Assembly: GCF_004028635.1 (NCBI RefSeq)
Contig: NZ_RQJW01000005.1
Location: forward strand, 496,001 to 560,000
Length of the DNA: 64,000 nt
Source: Streptomyces cyaneus
GTDB lineage: Bacteria; Actinomycetota; Actinomycetes; Streptomycetales; Streptomycetaceae
Direction: 5' to 3'
Under the pieces are notes generated by a model. It did not search any database and was not told where the DNA came from. It saw nothing but the letters and a program-made list of their open reading frames with translations. Each line of letters begins with the position of its first letter. The stretch's first letter is position 1. Below are positions 35,297 through 43,742 of the stretch, piece by piece. The translations under genes were made by a program, and so were the position numbers.

Positions 35297-35394
35297 CCCC
35301 GCCCCCGCACGCGTCGGGCCGGACCCGTGCTCGGGTCCGGCCCGTCCGGCTCGCCACTGTCACACCCCGGCATCAGAAAGGCCCACACGCACCC

Positions 35395-35601
35395 ATGCGC
35401 CCCACCCCCGCCCGCCTCGCCACCGTCGCTGCCGCCCTCCTCATCGGCGTGCTCGCCCCTGTGACCGCCGCAACCCCGGCCTCCGCGCTGCCCCTGCCCC
35501 TCCCGGCGACCGGGGCCGGAGGCGAGCCCCTCGTCAATGTCGACGGGCACCTGTTCGCCCAGCCGCTGGTCAACAACCTCAATCTGCCCACGCTGAAGTA
35601 G
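35395..35601 (+). CDS. Small secreted peptide (68 aa)
   Basis: ATG 35395 encodes a signal peptide (MRPTPARLATVAAALLIGVL to ASA) and a mature part of about 36 residues (LPLPLPATGAGGEPLVNVDG to LNLPTLK). The RBS (AGAAAGG) is 13 bases away, rather far. It ends inside the 3' end of the convergent fusion gene. The mature sequence is reminiscent of small exported Streptomyces peptides; function unknown. Confidence 0.5.
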   Translation: MRPTPARLATVAAALLIGVLAPVTAATPASALPLPLPATGAGGEPLVNVDGHLFAQPLVNNLNLPTLK

Positions 35602-36814
35602 TGGCGCGGCGCATCCGGTAGCTGTCGCCGTCGATCCGCACCACCTCGGCGTGGTGGGCCAGCCGGTCCACCATCGCCAGCGCGGAGGGGCCGCCGAAGA
35701 TCTCGTCCCAGCGGCCGAGCGGACGGTCGCTGGTCACGATCAGCGAGGCCCGTTCGTAGCGGTGCGCGATCAGTTGGAAGAAGAGGGCGGCGGTCTCCGC
35801 GTCGAAGGGGGTGTAGCCGACCTCGTCGACGATCAGCAGGGCGTGCTCGTCGAGCGCCGTGAGCTCCTCGGCGAGCCGGCCGGCGTCCTTGGCGCCGGCC
35901 AGCCGTGCGGCCCACTCACCGGCCGTCGCGAACAGCACCGAGTGGCCGGCCTGACAGGCCCGCACGCCGAGGCCGACGGCCAGATGCGTCTTGCCGGTGC
36001 CGGGCGGGCCGACGAAGACCACGTTCCGGCGGGCGGCGACGAAGTCCAGCTTGCCGAGCCGGGCCACGGTCTCCCGGTCGAAGGCGCGGGGGTGCTCCTC
36101 GTCGAAGTCCTCCAGGAGCTTGCGGGCGGGAAACCCGGCGGCCCGGACACGGGCCTCGGTGCCGGCGTCGTCGGCCCGGTGCGGGGCGGACGCCTGGGCG
36201 GGGATCGGCACGGAGCGTGCGGCGGTCACCGCTTCCGTCGACGCCGCGGACGACGCCGCGTCGGTTCCCTGCCCCCGGCTCTCCTTGTGCGGTGCGTGAT
36301 CGGCCCGGTAGGCGGCCAGGGCGGCCATCGGCCCCGACATGTACGCGAGGATCGCCGCCGAGGCGATGAACGCCATGTGGATCACCGTGCCCCACAGCAG
36401 TGAGTGGTGCGAGGTGTGGTGCACATCCACGAACATCTGGAGCAGATGGACGGAGGAGATGCCCACGATGGCGGTGGCGAGCTTCACCTTCAGTACGTTG
36501 GAGTTGACGTGCGAGAGCCATTCGGGCTGGTCACGGTGGCCCTGCAGACCGATGCGCGAGACGAACGTCTCATAGCCGCCGACGATCACCATGATCAGCA
36601 GATTGGCGATCATGACGACGTCGACCAGCTTGAGCACCGCGAGCATCACATACGTCTCGGTCGCCTGCCCGCTCACGCACCGGACGAGTAAGGTCCACAG
36701 CTCGTAGAAGAATTTGTAGACGTACACGCCCTGCGCAGCCACCAGGCCGAAGTACAACGGGGCCTGGAGCCAGCGAGTGGCGAACAGGGCGTAGCCGATT
36801 GTCGTCGTCGTCAC
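35579..36814 (-). CDS. UPF0114 (YqhA-like) membrane protein fused to IstB-type AAA+ ATPase
   Basis: GTG 36814 gives 411 residues. Residues 1-170 form a UPF0114-like membrane domain: RWLQAPLYFGLVAAQGVYVY, LKLVDVVMIANLLIMVIVGG, YETFVSRIGL and PEWLSHVNSNVLKVKLATAI. After a Ser/Ala-rich linker (about 185-225), residues 226-411 form an IstB-type AAA+ domain: FPARKLLEDFDEEHPRAFDR, Walker A GPPGTGKTHL (269-278), Walker B LLIVDEVGY, and ERASLIVTSDRPLGRWDEIF near the end. IstB normally helps IS21 transposase target DNA, but no IstA gene or insertion-element ends are visible. Both parts are in one frame without a stop, so it appears to be a genuine fusion or a domain recruitment. It is divergent from XPB. 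Confidence 0.85.
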   Translation of the reverse strand: MTTTTIGYALFATRWLQAPLYFGLVAAQGVYVYKFFYELWTLLVRCVSGQATETYVMLAVLKLVDVVMIANLLIMVIVGGYETFVSRIGLQGHRDQPEWLSHVNSNVLKVKLATAIVGISSVHLLQMFVDVHHTSHHSLLWGTVIHMAFIASAAILAYMSGPMAALAAYRADHAPHKESRGQGTDAASSAASTEAVTAARSVPIPAQASAPHRADDAGTEARVRAAGFPARKLLEDFDEEHPRAFDRETVARLGKLDFVAARRNVVFVGPPGTGKTHLAVGLGVRACQAGHSVLFATAGEWAARLAGAKDAGRLAEELTALDEHALLIVDEVGYTPFDAETAALFFQLIAHRYERASLIVTSDRPLGRWDEIFGGPSALAMVDRLAHHAEVVRIDGDSYRMRRATTSAWAD

Positions 36815-36981
36815 GATCCGCCATTCTTCGGAAGCGACCGCCGAACAGCTCAACCGAACCACCCACAGGACTGAATAGACATCCTGTAGGACCGGAGGCG
36901 CCGACCGTCCCGACCTGGGGAACGATCAGGCACACTGGACGTTTGGTCGCGCCGTCCGGCCGTACGGAAAGGTTGCCGCGC

Positions 36982-38625
36982 GTGAATGGTCCACTGATCG
37001 TCCAGTCCGACAAGACCCTGCTCCTGGAAGTCGACCACGAGCAGGCCGACGACTGCCGTCGGGCCATCGCGCCGTTCGCGGAGCTGGAGCGGGCGCCGGA
37101 GCACATCCACACCTACCGGGTGACGCCGCTGGGGCTGTGGAACGCGCGCGCTGCGGGGCACGACGCCGAGCAGGTCGTGGACGCGCTGGTGCAGTACAGC
37201 CGCTATCCGGTGCCGCACGCGCTGCTGGTCGACATCGCCGAGACGATGGACCGGTACGGCCGCCTGACCCTGAGCAAGCACCCGGCCCACGGGCTGGTCC
37301 TGACGAGCACCGACCGTCCGGTCCTCGAGGAGGTGCTCCGCTCCAAGCGGATCGCGCCCCTCGTCGGCGCCCGTATCGACCCGGACACCGTCGCCGTCCA
37401 TCCCTCCGAGCGGGGGCAGATCAAGCAGACGCTGCTGAAGCTGGGCTGGCCCGCCGAGGACCTCGCGGGGTACGTCGACGGCGAGGCGCACCCGATCGAG
37501 CTGGCCGAGGACGGGTGGGCGCTGCGGCCGTATCAGAAGCAGGCCGTGGAGAACTTCTGGCACGGCGGCAGTGGGGTCGTGGTCCTGCCTTGTGGGGCGG
37601 GGAAGACCCTTGTCGGCGCCGGGTCCATGGCCCAGGCCAAGTCGACCACCCTCATCCTCGTCACGAACACCGTCTCCGCCCGGCAGTGGAAGCACGAGCT
37701 GGTGAAGCGGACGTCGCTGACCGAGGACGAGATCGGTGAGTACAGCGGGACGCGCAAGGAGATCCGGCCCGTCACCATCGCCACGTATCAGGTGCTCACC
37801 ACCAAGCGGAAGGGTGTCTATCCGCACCTGGAGCTGTTCGACTCCCGCGACTGGGGGCTGATCGTCTACGACGAGGTGCATCTGCTGCCGGCCCCCGTCT
37901 TCAAGTTCACGGCCGATCTGCAGGCGAGGCGGCGACTGGGCCTCACGGCCACCCTCGTGCGGGAGGACGGGCGTGAGTCGGACGTCTTCTCGCTCATCGG
38001 GCCCAAGCGGTTCGACGCGCCCTGGAAGGAGATCGAGGCGCAGGGCTACATCGCGCCCGCGGACTGCGTGGAGGTGCGGGTCAATCTCACGGACGCCGAG
38101 CGGCTCGCGTACGCCACCGCCGAGCAGGAGGAGAAGTACCGGTTCTGCGCGACGACCGACACCAAGCGGAAGGTCACGGAGGCCATCGTCCGCCGGTTCG
38201 CCGGGCAGCAGATCCTGGTCATCGGGCAGTACATCGACCAGCTCGACGAACTGGGCGAGCATCTGAACGCCCCCGTCATCAAGGGTGAGACCTCCAACGC
38301 CCAGCGCGAGAAGCTCTTCGACGCCTTCCGGGAGGGCGAGATCAGCGTCCTCGTCGTGTCCAAGGTCGCCAACTTCTCCATCGACCTGCCGGAGGCGACC
38401 GTCGCCATCCAGGTCTCGGGCACCTTCGGCTCCCGCCAGGAGGAGGCGCAGCGCCTCGGCCGCGTGCTGCGGCCCAAGGCGGACGGTCATCAGGCCCACT
38501 TCTACTCGGTCGTCGCCCGCGACACGATCGACCAGGATTTCGCCGCGCATCGGCAGCGGTTCCTGGCGGAGCAGGGGTATGCCTACCGGATCATGGATGC
38601 GGACGAGTTGCTGGCGGGGGGCTGA
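36982..38625 (+). CDS. XPB-type DNA repair helicase
   Basis: The GTG at 36982 (RBS GGAAAGG) gives 547 residues. The N-terminal domain (DKTLLLEVDHEQADDCRRAI) is followed by a superfamily 2 helicase core: LRPYQKQAVENFW (Q-motif-like), GCGKT-type Walker A as PCGAGKTLVGA, DEVH (DEAH box), TATLVREDGRESDVF and motif VI QRLGRVLRP. Motif IV-V regions (VSKVANFSIDLPEATVAIQV) are also present. This is the bacterial XPB, a 3'-5' DNA helicase thought to work in nucleotide excision repair. Its usual partner, the helicase-associated gene, lies 2 kb upstream, here interrupted by three genes. Confidence 0.95.
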   Translation: MNGPLIVQSDKTLLLEVDHEQADDCRRAIAPFAELERAPEHIHTYRVTPLGLWNARAAGHDAEQVVDALVQYSRYPVPHALLVDIAETMDRYGRLTLSKHPAHGLVLTSTDRPVLEEVLRSKRIAPLVGARIDPDTVAVHPSERGQIKQTLLKLGWPAEDLAGYVDGEAHPIELAEDGWALRPYQKQAVENFWHGGSGVVVLPCGAGKTLVGAGSMAQAKSTTLILVTNTVSARQWKHELVKRTSLTEDEIGEYSGTRKEIRPVTIATYQVLTTKRKGVYPHLELFDSRDWGLIVYDEVHLLPAPVFKFTADLQARRRLGLTATLVREDGRESDVFSLIGPKRFDAPWKEIEAQGYIAPADCVEVRVNLTDAERLAYATAEQEEKYRFCATTDTKRKVTEAIVRRFAGQQILVIGQYIDQLDELGEHLNAPVIKGETSNAQREKLFDAFREGEISVLVVSKVANFSIDLPEATVAIQVSGTFGSRQEEAQRLGRVLRPKADGHQAHFYSVVARDTIDQDFAAHRQRFLAEQGYAYRIMDADELLAGG

Positions 38626-38634
38626 GCGGAGGGT

Positions 38635-38880
38635 TTTCGCCCCCGCCGCCCCTACCCTTCCCGTCCTCCAGGGGCTGCCGCCCCTTCGACCCCGCGTTCT
38701 GGGGGCTGCCGCCCCCAGACCCCCGCTTCGGCCCTGAACGGGCCTCGTCCTCAAACGCCGGACGGGCTGAAATTGCCTGGACCGGCGTCGAGAGGTGAAG
38801 GCCCCTACGGGTGGGTGGGGGAATCGGGATGGCGGAGCTCGGCCTCAGACGCCGGGTGGGCTGGAATGCCTGGGTCGGTG
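38635..38880. repeat. Streptomyces intergenic repeat with two terminator-like hairpins
   Basis: Two short hairpins, AGGGGC-tgcc-GCCCCT (38670-38685) and CTGGGGGC-tgcc-GCCCCCAG (38699-38718), lie within 100 bases of the XPB stop and are likely its terminator. Beyond them the phrase CCTCAAACGCCGGACGGGCT (about 38750) recurs as CCTCAGACGCCGGGTGGGCT (about 38845). These strings resemble a repeat I have seen in many Streptomyces intergenic regions. Confidence 0.7.
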
Positions 38881-40089
38881 TTGAGAAGCGGAGACGCTGA
38901 AGGGCGGGCCCTCGGGGTCTTTTCGAGTCCAGCCTCTTGGCCGACCGAGACGGGTGGGCGGGTGGGCAAAGGTCCGGGAGGCAAGCCCAGCCGTCGGTAG
39001 CAGCAGCGCCAGCAGCGGGTACGGCGACGCCAACGGCTGCTGCCAGCACGGTAGTTGCAGGTCCAGGTCCCCCTCGTGCGGCAGCAGCCACATCGTGCGG
39101 GCGGTGAAGACGAGCGCCACGAGTGCGGCCGTACGCTTACGGCCCTCTGCCAGGAGTACGGCGATCAGCGGGACGCACCACACCCAGTGGTGGGACCAGC
39201 TGATCGGTGAGACGAGCAGTGCCGTGAACGCCGTCAGGAGGATCGCGTGGCGGTCATCGGCGGCTCGTGCGGCCAGCCAGAGGCCGGTGAGCGCGACCGC
39301 CGCGCAGGGCAGTGCCCAGGCCGCCGGACCCGGTGTCGGGTCGCCGAGGGCGCGGGCGATCAGGCCCTGCAGCGACTGGTTGTCGACGATCCAGGCCTTG
39401 CCCACGCGGTCCGTCTCGTAGAGGCGGCGGGTCCAGAAGTCGAGGCTCGCGGAGGGGAGGACGAGGGCGCCGAGACCGACCGTCCCCGCCCAGGCCGCCG
39501 TCGCCGTGCCCGCCTCCCGGTGGCGCCCGCGCAGCAGCAGGTACGCGATGAAGATCGCCGGCGTCAGCTTGATCCCGGCCGCGATGCCGACCGCGACGCC
39601 CTTCCAGCGGGCGCCCGACGGCCGGGTGAGGTCCCACAGGATCAGGCAGGCCAGGGCGAGGTTGATCTGGCCGAAGAGGAGGGTCTGGAAGACCGGCTCC
39701 AGCCACAGGGCCCCGGCCGTGGCGGCGCAGAGGGCCGGGAGGCGGATCCTCGCCAGGCCCGACAACCGGGCGGAGAGCTGGACGAGTACGGCGAGCAGGA
39801 GCGCGTTGCCCGCCAGGAAGGTCGCCTTGAGGGCCGTCACCGGGATCAGTGCCGCCGGGACGAAGAGGAGGGCCGCGAAGGGCGGGTAGGTGGCGGGGAG
39901 GTGCCACTCGGTGACGGTGAAGTCGTAGAGGTGGGCGCCGCCGCGGAGGACGGCTTCTCCTTCCGCCCGGTAGACCAGCGCGTCGGCCATCGGGAGGTGC
40001 TGCTGCACGCAGAGGGCGAGGGCTGTGCAGGCGAGGAAGGAACCCGCCAGTAGGCAGTAGGGAGTTGCGGAGTGTGATCGACGGGTCAC
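38845..40089 (-). CDS. GT87-family (DUF2029) membrane glycosyltransferase
   Basis: The 414-residue protein has a signal-anchor-like first helix and about nine membrane helices. The first external loop contains QQHLPMADALVYRAEGEAVL, with an Asp close to the first helix as in GT-C polyprenyl-linked mannosyltransferases, and later GIKLTPAIFIAYLLLRGR and PISWSHHWVW are typical of GT87. It probably transfers a sugar from a polyprenyl-phosphate donor. The last 30 residues are encoded by intergenic-repeat DNA and look unnatural (basic, His/Pro rich). Monocistronic. Confidence 0.85.
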   Translation of the reverse strand: MTRRSHSATPYCLLAGSFLACTALALCVQQHLPMADALVYRAEGEAVLRGGAHLYDFTVTEWHLPATYPPFAALLFVPAALIPVTALKATFLAGNALLLAVLVQLSARLSGLARIRLPALCAATAGALWLEPVFQTLLFGQINLALACLILWDLTRPSGARWKGVAVGIAAGIKLTPAIFIAYLLLRGRHREAGTATAAWAGTVGLGALVLPSASLDFWTRRLYETDRVGKAWIVDNQSLQGLIARALGDPTPGPAAWALPCAAVALTGLWLAARAADDRHAILLTAFTALLVSPISWSHHWVWCVPLIAVLLAEGRKRTAALVALVFTARTMWLLPHEGDLDLQLPCWQQPLASPYPLLALLLPTAGLASRTFAHPPTRLGRPRGWTRKDPEGPPFSVSASQHRPRHSSPPGV

Positions 40090-40105
40090 AGAGTGACCCT
40101 AGGCG

Positions 40106-40288
40106 TCACTTGTGGCGGACGCCCGCCTCCTCGCCGTACTCGCCGAGGATGATCACGTCGAAGGCGGCACCTGCGAACACCTTGACGGCACGCAGGGCTT
40201 CGCCGATGCGATGACGGTGGTGACTCCCCTGGAGCGCTGTCGCTCCGTGGGGGCCCACGGGGGCCGGGTTGATGGTTGCTGCGCTCAT
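40106..40288 (-). CDS. Conserved small protein (60 aa)
   Basis: ATG 40288 gives MSAATINPAPVGPHGATALQ followed by RIGEALRAVKVFAGAAFDVI and a C-terminal EYGEEAGVRHK. The second half resembles a short Streptomyces family I have seen (remembered pattern, name unknown). It is soluble with one hydrophobic helix. It lies just upstream of GT87 on the same strand. Confidence 0.6.
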   Translation of the reverse strand: MSAATINPAPVGPHGATALQGSHHRHRIGEALRAVKVFAGAAFDVIILGEYGEEAGVRHK

Positions 40289-40569
40289 GTCTCCATGATG
40301 GATTCGCGGCCATAAAGAACGCATCGGCCTGCGGTGCCAAGCCGTGTACTGCCTCCGTACACCTCCGGACGGACCCCCTACCCCCAAGGAGTAGGGCCGC
40401 ATCCCCTAGGGGGCGGAATATTCGTTGGCGTTCGCCTGCCCCGCTCACCTAAAATCTCCGCTCTTGCCCGCCTCCCCCGCGGAGTGCCGCCGCCCGGACG
40501 GAAACCGGTCGGTTCTCTCGACGACCGCCTGCCTGTCACCCCCCTGTAGGTCCCTCCGGAGGCACCCCC
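40289..40569. other. Divergent intergenic region with a palindrome upstream of HelD
   Basis: The 281-base gap contains CCCCTAGGGG at 40403-40412, a perfect 10-bp palindrome, and CCCTAC...GTAGGG flanking a short AAGGA spacer just before it. These could be operators of the HelD gene. I found no rifamycin-associated-element consensus. Confidence 0.45.
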
Positions 40570-42618
40570 TTGTCCACGCCCGTCGACGACTCCCTGGACC
40601 CGCTCCTGCGAGAGCGCTCCCACCTCGCCGAGTCCCGGTCCGCCCTGCGCGCCATGCGGGAGGACGTCGAATCCCTCGACATCAGCGACGTCACCGCGAA
40701 CTGGGTCAACGCCGAAGTCCTCGCCCGCCAGATCGACGAGCGCATCAAGGCCCTGGCCGACCTCAGCGACACCCCGTTGTTCTTCGGCCGGCTCGACTAT
40801 CTGCACGCACCCGGTGCAGAGGGGGCGGAGGGCGCGGAAGGTGAGCGCTTCTATATCGGGCGCCGGCATGTGCACGACGCCGAGGGCGACCCGATGGTCA
40901 TCGACTGGCGGGCGCCGGTGTCCCAGCCCTTCTACCGGGCGTCGAAGAAGGACCCGATGGACATCGCGCTGCGCCGCCGCTTCGGTTACACCGGCGGCGA
41001 CCTCACGGCGTACGAGGACGAGCACCTGTCCGACCCGTCGGAGGCCGCGCGGACCAGCAAGCTGCTCCAGCAGGAGATCGAGCGCCCGCGCGTCGGCCCG
41101 ATGCGCGACATCGTGGCGACCATCCAGCCGGAGCAGGACGAGATCGTACGGTCCGGGCTCGGCGGAACCGTGTGCGTGCAGGGCGGCCCGGGCACCGGGA
41201 AGACGGCGGTGGGCCTGCACCGGGTGGCGTACCTGCTGTACGCCCATCGCGAGCGGCTCGCCCGCACCGGCACGCTCGTCATCGGGCCGAACAGGTCCTT
41301 CCTGCACTACATCGAGCAAGTCCTCCCCGCGCTGGGCGAGTTGGCGGTCCGACAGGCGACGGTGGACGACCTCGTCGCGCACGTCGAGGTGCGCGGCACG
41401 GACGACGCGGCGGCCGCGGTGGTCAAGGGCGACGCGAGGATGGCGGAGGTGCTGCGGCGCGCCGTCTACTCGCACGTGACCATGCCGACCGAGCCGGTGG
41501 TCGTCGTACGCGGATCCCGCCGCTGGCGCGTCCCGGCGTACGAACTCGAAGAGACCGTACGTGAGTTGCTCGCCCGCGACATCCGCTACGGTGCCGCCCG
41601 CGAGGCCCTCCCGCAGCGCATCGCGCACGCCGTGCTGGTGCAGATGGAGCGGTCCGGCGAGGCGCCGGACGACCGGGTGCAGGACGCGGTGGCCCGCAAC
41701 AGCGCGGTGAAGGCCGCCGTCAAGGCGATCTGGCCGCCGGTCGACCCGGCGAAACTCGTCCTGCGCCTGCTCGCGGAGCCGGACTTCCTCGCCGTACATG
41801 CGGAGGGGCTGCTGAGCGAGGACGAGCAGAAGACGATCCTGTGGGCGAAGCCGGCGCGCAGCGTCAAGTCCGCCAAGTGGTCCGCCGCCGACGCCGTGCT
41901 GATCGACGAGGCGAACGACATCGTCGCGCGCACGCCCTCCCTCGGCCATGTCGTCCTCGACGAGGCGCAGGACCTCTCGCCCATGCAGTACCGGGCGGTG
42001 GGCCGCCGCTGCACGACGGGTTCGGCGACGGTGCTCGGCGATCTTGCGCAGGGTACGACCCCCTGGGCGACGCGGAGTTGGGACGAGGCGCTGGCCCACC
42101 TCGGCAAGTCGGAGGGCGTCATCGAGGAGCTGACGGCCGGCTTCCGCGTCCCGACGGACGTCATCACGTACGCCTCCCGCCTCCTGCCCCACATCGCACC
42201 GGGCCTGACGCCGGTGGCGTCGATCCGTGAGAACCCCGGGTTCTTCGAGGTCCGTGGAGTGTCGGAGACGGCCGACGTCGTCGCCGCGTGCGGGGAGTTG
42301 CTGCGCAACGAGGGCTCGATCGGCCTGATCGCCGCGGACGCCCGGATCCCGGCCCTGTCGGAGGCGCTCACGGCTGCGGGGATCACCTGTCTGGCCCCGG
42401 GTGAGGAGACGACCCGGCAGACCCGCCTGACGCTGGTCCCGGCGTCGCTCGCGAAGGGTCTGGAGTACGACTACGTCGTGCTGGACGAGCCGCGCGCGGT
42501 GGTGGACGGGGAGCCGGACGAGCGGACGGGGCTGCGGCGGTTGTATGTCGCCCTGACGCGGGCGGTGTCGGGGTTGATCGTGGTGCATGCGGCGCCGTTG
42601 CCGACGCAGTTGGGGTGA
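40570..42618 (+). CDS. HelD-family RNA polymerase motor ATPase (UvrD-like)
   Basis: The TTG at 40570 with GGAGG seven bases upstream gives 682 residues. The N-terminal coiled coil (EVLARQIDERIKALADL) is followed by an SF1 helicase-like ATPase: Walker A QGGPGTGKTAVGLHR (about residue 206), Walker B LDEAQDL and motif VI-like LRRLYVALTRAVSGL. The TPLFFGRLDY, VIDWRAPVSQPFYRA and DIVATIQPEQDEIVR segments are typical of HelD/HelR proteins that remove RNA polymerase from stalled complexes. Whether it belongs to the rifampicin-responsive HelR subgroup cannot be told. Confidence 0.9.
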   Translation: MSTPVDDSLDPLLRERSHLAESRSALRAMREDVESLDISDVTANWVNAEVLARQIDERIKALADLSDTPLFFGRLDYLHAPGAEGAEGAEGERFYIGRRHVHDAEGDPMVIDWRAPVSQPFYRASKKDPMDIALRRRFGYTGGDLTAYEDEHLSDPSEAARTSKLLQQEIERPRVGPMRDIVATIQPEQDEIVRSGLGGTVCVQGGPGTGKTAVGLHRVAYLLYAHRERLARTGTLVIGPNRSFLHYIEQVLPALGELAVRQATVDDLVAHVEVRGTDDAAAAVVKGDARMAEVLRRAVYSHVTMPTEPVVVVRGSRRWRVPAYELEETVRELLARDIRYGAAREALPQRIAHAVLVQMERSGEAPDDRVQDAVARNSAVKAAVKAIWPPVDPAKLVLRLLAEPDFLAVHAEGLLSEDEQKTILWAKPARSVKSAKWSAADAVLIDEANDIVARTPSLGHVVLDEAQDLSPMQYRAVGRRCTTGSATVLGDLAQGTTPWATRSWDEALAHLGKSEGVIEELTAGFRVPTDVITYASRLLPHIAPGLTPVASIRENPGFFEVRGVSETADVVAACGELLRNEGSIGLIAADARIPALSEALTAAGITCLAPGEETTRQTRLTLVPASLAKGLEYDYVVLDEPRAVVDGEPDERTGLRRLYVALTRAVSGLIVVHAAPLPTQLG

Positions 42619-42654
42619 CGTCGTCGGGAGGGTCGGGGGTGCGTGACGTCTTGT

Positions 42655-42895
42655 GTCGGGCTGCGGGTAGTCGGTGGCTGGTCGCGCAGTTCCCCGCGCC
42701 CCTTGGGGCGTTGCAGGCGACGCAGCCGACACAGTTGCGGGATGCCGCTCGCCAAGGCGCGGGCTGCTTGCGCCTAGCGCGGCGCCCGTCCCACGGTTTG
42801 GCGAGAGGCCCGGGGGTGCGACGACTCGTGCCGGGCTGCGGGTAGTCGGTGGCTGGTCGCGCAGTTCCCCGCGCCCCTTAGGGCGTTGCAGCCGA
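42655..42895. repeat. Two copies of a Streptomyces intergenic repeat
   Basis: GGTGGCTGGTCGCGCAGTTC continuing CCCGCGCCCC occurs at 42673-42710 and 42848-42885, each preceded by GGGCTGCGGGTAGTC. Further copies are at 63748-63785 (reverse orientation) and, in a variant form, at 49083-49150. The 42619-42957 gap holds nothing else that I can recognise. Confidence 0.85.
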
Positions 42896-42957
42896 CGCGG
42901 CGCCCCGCAAGCGCCGGGCCGCGCGACCCGCCCCCGGCCGGCCCCCATGCCAGGCTC

Positions 42958-43653
42958 CTACGAACCCCCGTCCAGCACAGCCCGCCACTCAGCCACTGCA
43001 GCCACAGACACCGGCCCGTCCCACCCCCCGGGCCGCGCCGCCCCGCCGATGTGGAACGCATCGATCCCAGCGCCCAGCAGCACCGGCACATGATCGAGCC
43101 GTAGCCCTCCACCCACCAGAATCCGCTGCTCGTACCCGGGCTCCCCACCCCTGGCCGCCTCGGTGAGCAGTGTGGGAAGTCCGTCGTCCACGCCCGCCCC
43201 CGACCCGGCCGTGAGATACGTGTCCAACCCCGGCATCCCATCCAGCTGCTTCCGCAGCGCATCCCGGTCGGCGGCCCGGTCGATGGCGCGGTGGAAGGTC
43301 CACCGGCATCCGTCCAGCTCACCCACCACCCGCTCGACGGCCCCGAGGTCAACCCCACCGTCGGCGTCGAGAAACCCGAGCACGAACTCGTCGGCCCCGG
43401 CGTCCCGCAGCTGACGCGCCGCCCGTACGACCCGCCGCACGTCCCCCACCGCGAACCCGGCCGCCGGCCTCAGCATCACGCGCAGATCGATGTCGACGGC
43501 GGCCCGGATCCCGGCAAAGGTCTCGACCGGCGGGGTGAGTCCGTCGGCCGACATGTCGGTGACCAGTTCGAGCCGGTCCGCACCCCCGGCCTGGGCGGCG
43601 ACCGCGTCCTCGACACCGAGGGCGATCACCTCCAGGACTGCACGCTTGCTCAT
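42958..43653 (-). CDS. cutC: Copper homeostasis protein CutC
   Basis: The 231-residue TIM-barrel protein begins LEVIALGVEDAVAAQAGGAD, followed by RLELVTDMSADGLTPP, a signature of CutC, then LRVMLRPAAGF, TFHRAIDRAADRDALR and LVGGGLRLDHVPVLL. CutC was linked to copper tolerance in E. coli but its biochemical role is not settled. It is the only member in the window and lies between repeats and a mycothiol-related gene. Confidence 0.93.
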   Translation of the reverse strand: MSKRAVLEVIALGVEDAVAAQAGGADRLELVTDMSADGLTPPVETFAGIRAAVDIDLRVMLRPAAGFAVGDVRRVVRAARQLRDAGADEFVLGFLDADGGVDLGAVERVVGELDGCRWTFHRAIDRAADRDALRKQLDGMPGLDTYLTAGSGAGVDDGLPTLLTEAARGGEPGYEQRILVGGGLRLDHVPVLLGAGIDAFHIGGAARPGGWDGPVSVAAVAEWRAVLDGGS

Positions 43654-43742
43654 GGGACCCCATTCCTCGGCATTCGACGACGACTACAGGTCTAGTCCAA
43701 TCCAAGGGTACGGGGTGGAGGCTCGCCCGGGGGAGCGCAGGG

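Noticed and set aside
35579..36814. A complete IS21-type insertion sequence
   Set aside because: Only an IstB-like domain is present; no IstA gene, terminal repeats or target duplication is visible.
36850..38754. A 634-residue minus-strand open frame opposite XPB
   Set aside because: It mirrors the XPB codons and has the Arg/Gly/Pro composition of high-GC shadow frames; XPB has clear motifs.
40289..40569. Rifamycin-associated element before the HelD gene
   Set aside because: I compared by eye with the remembered GGGGCTTGCGGCAAGC-type consensus and saw no match.
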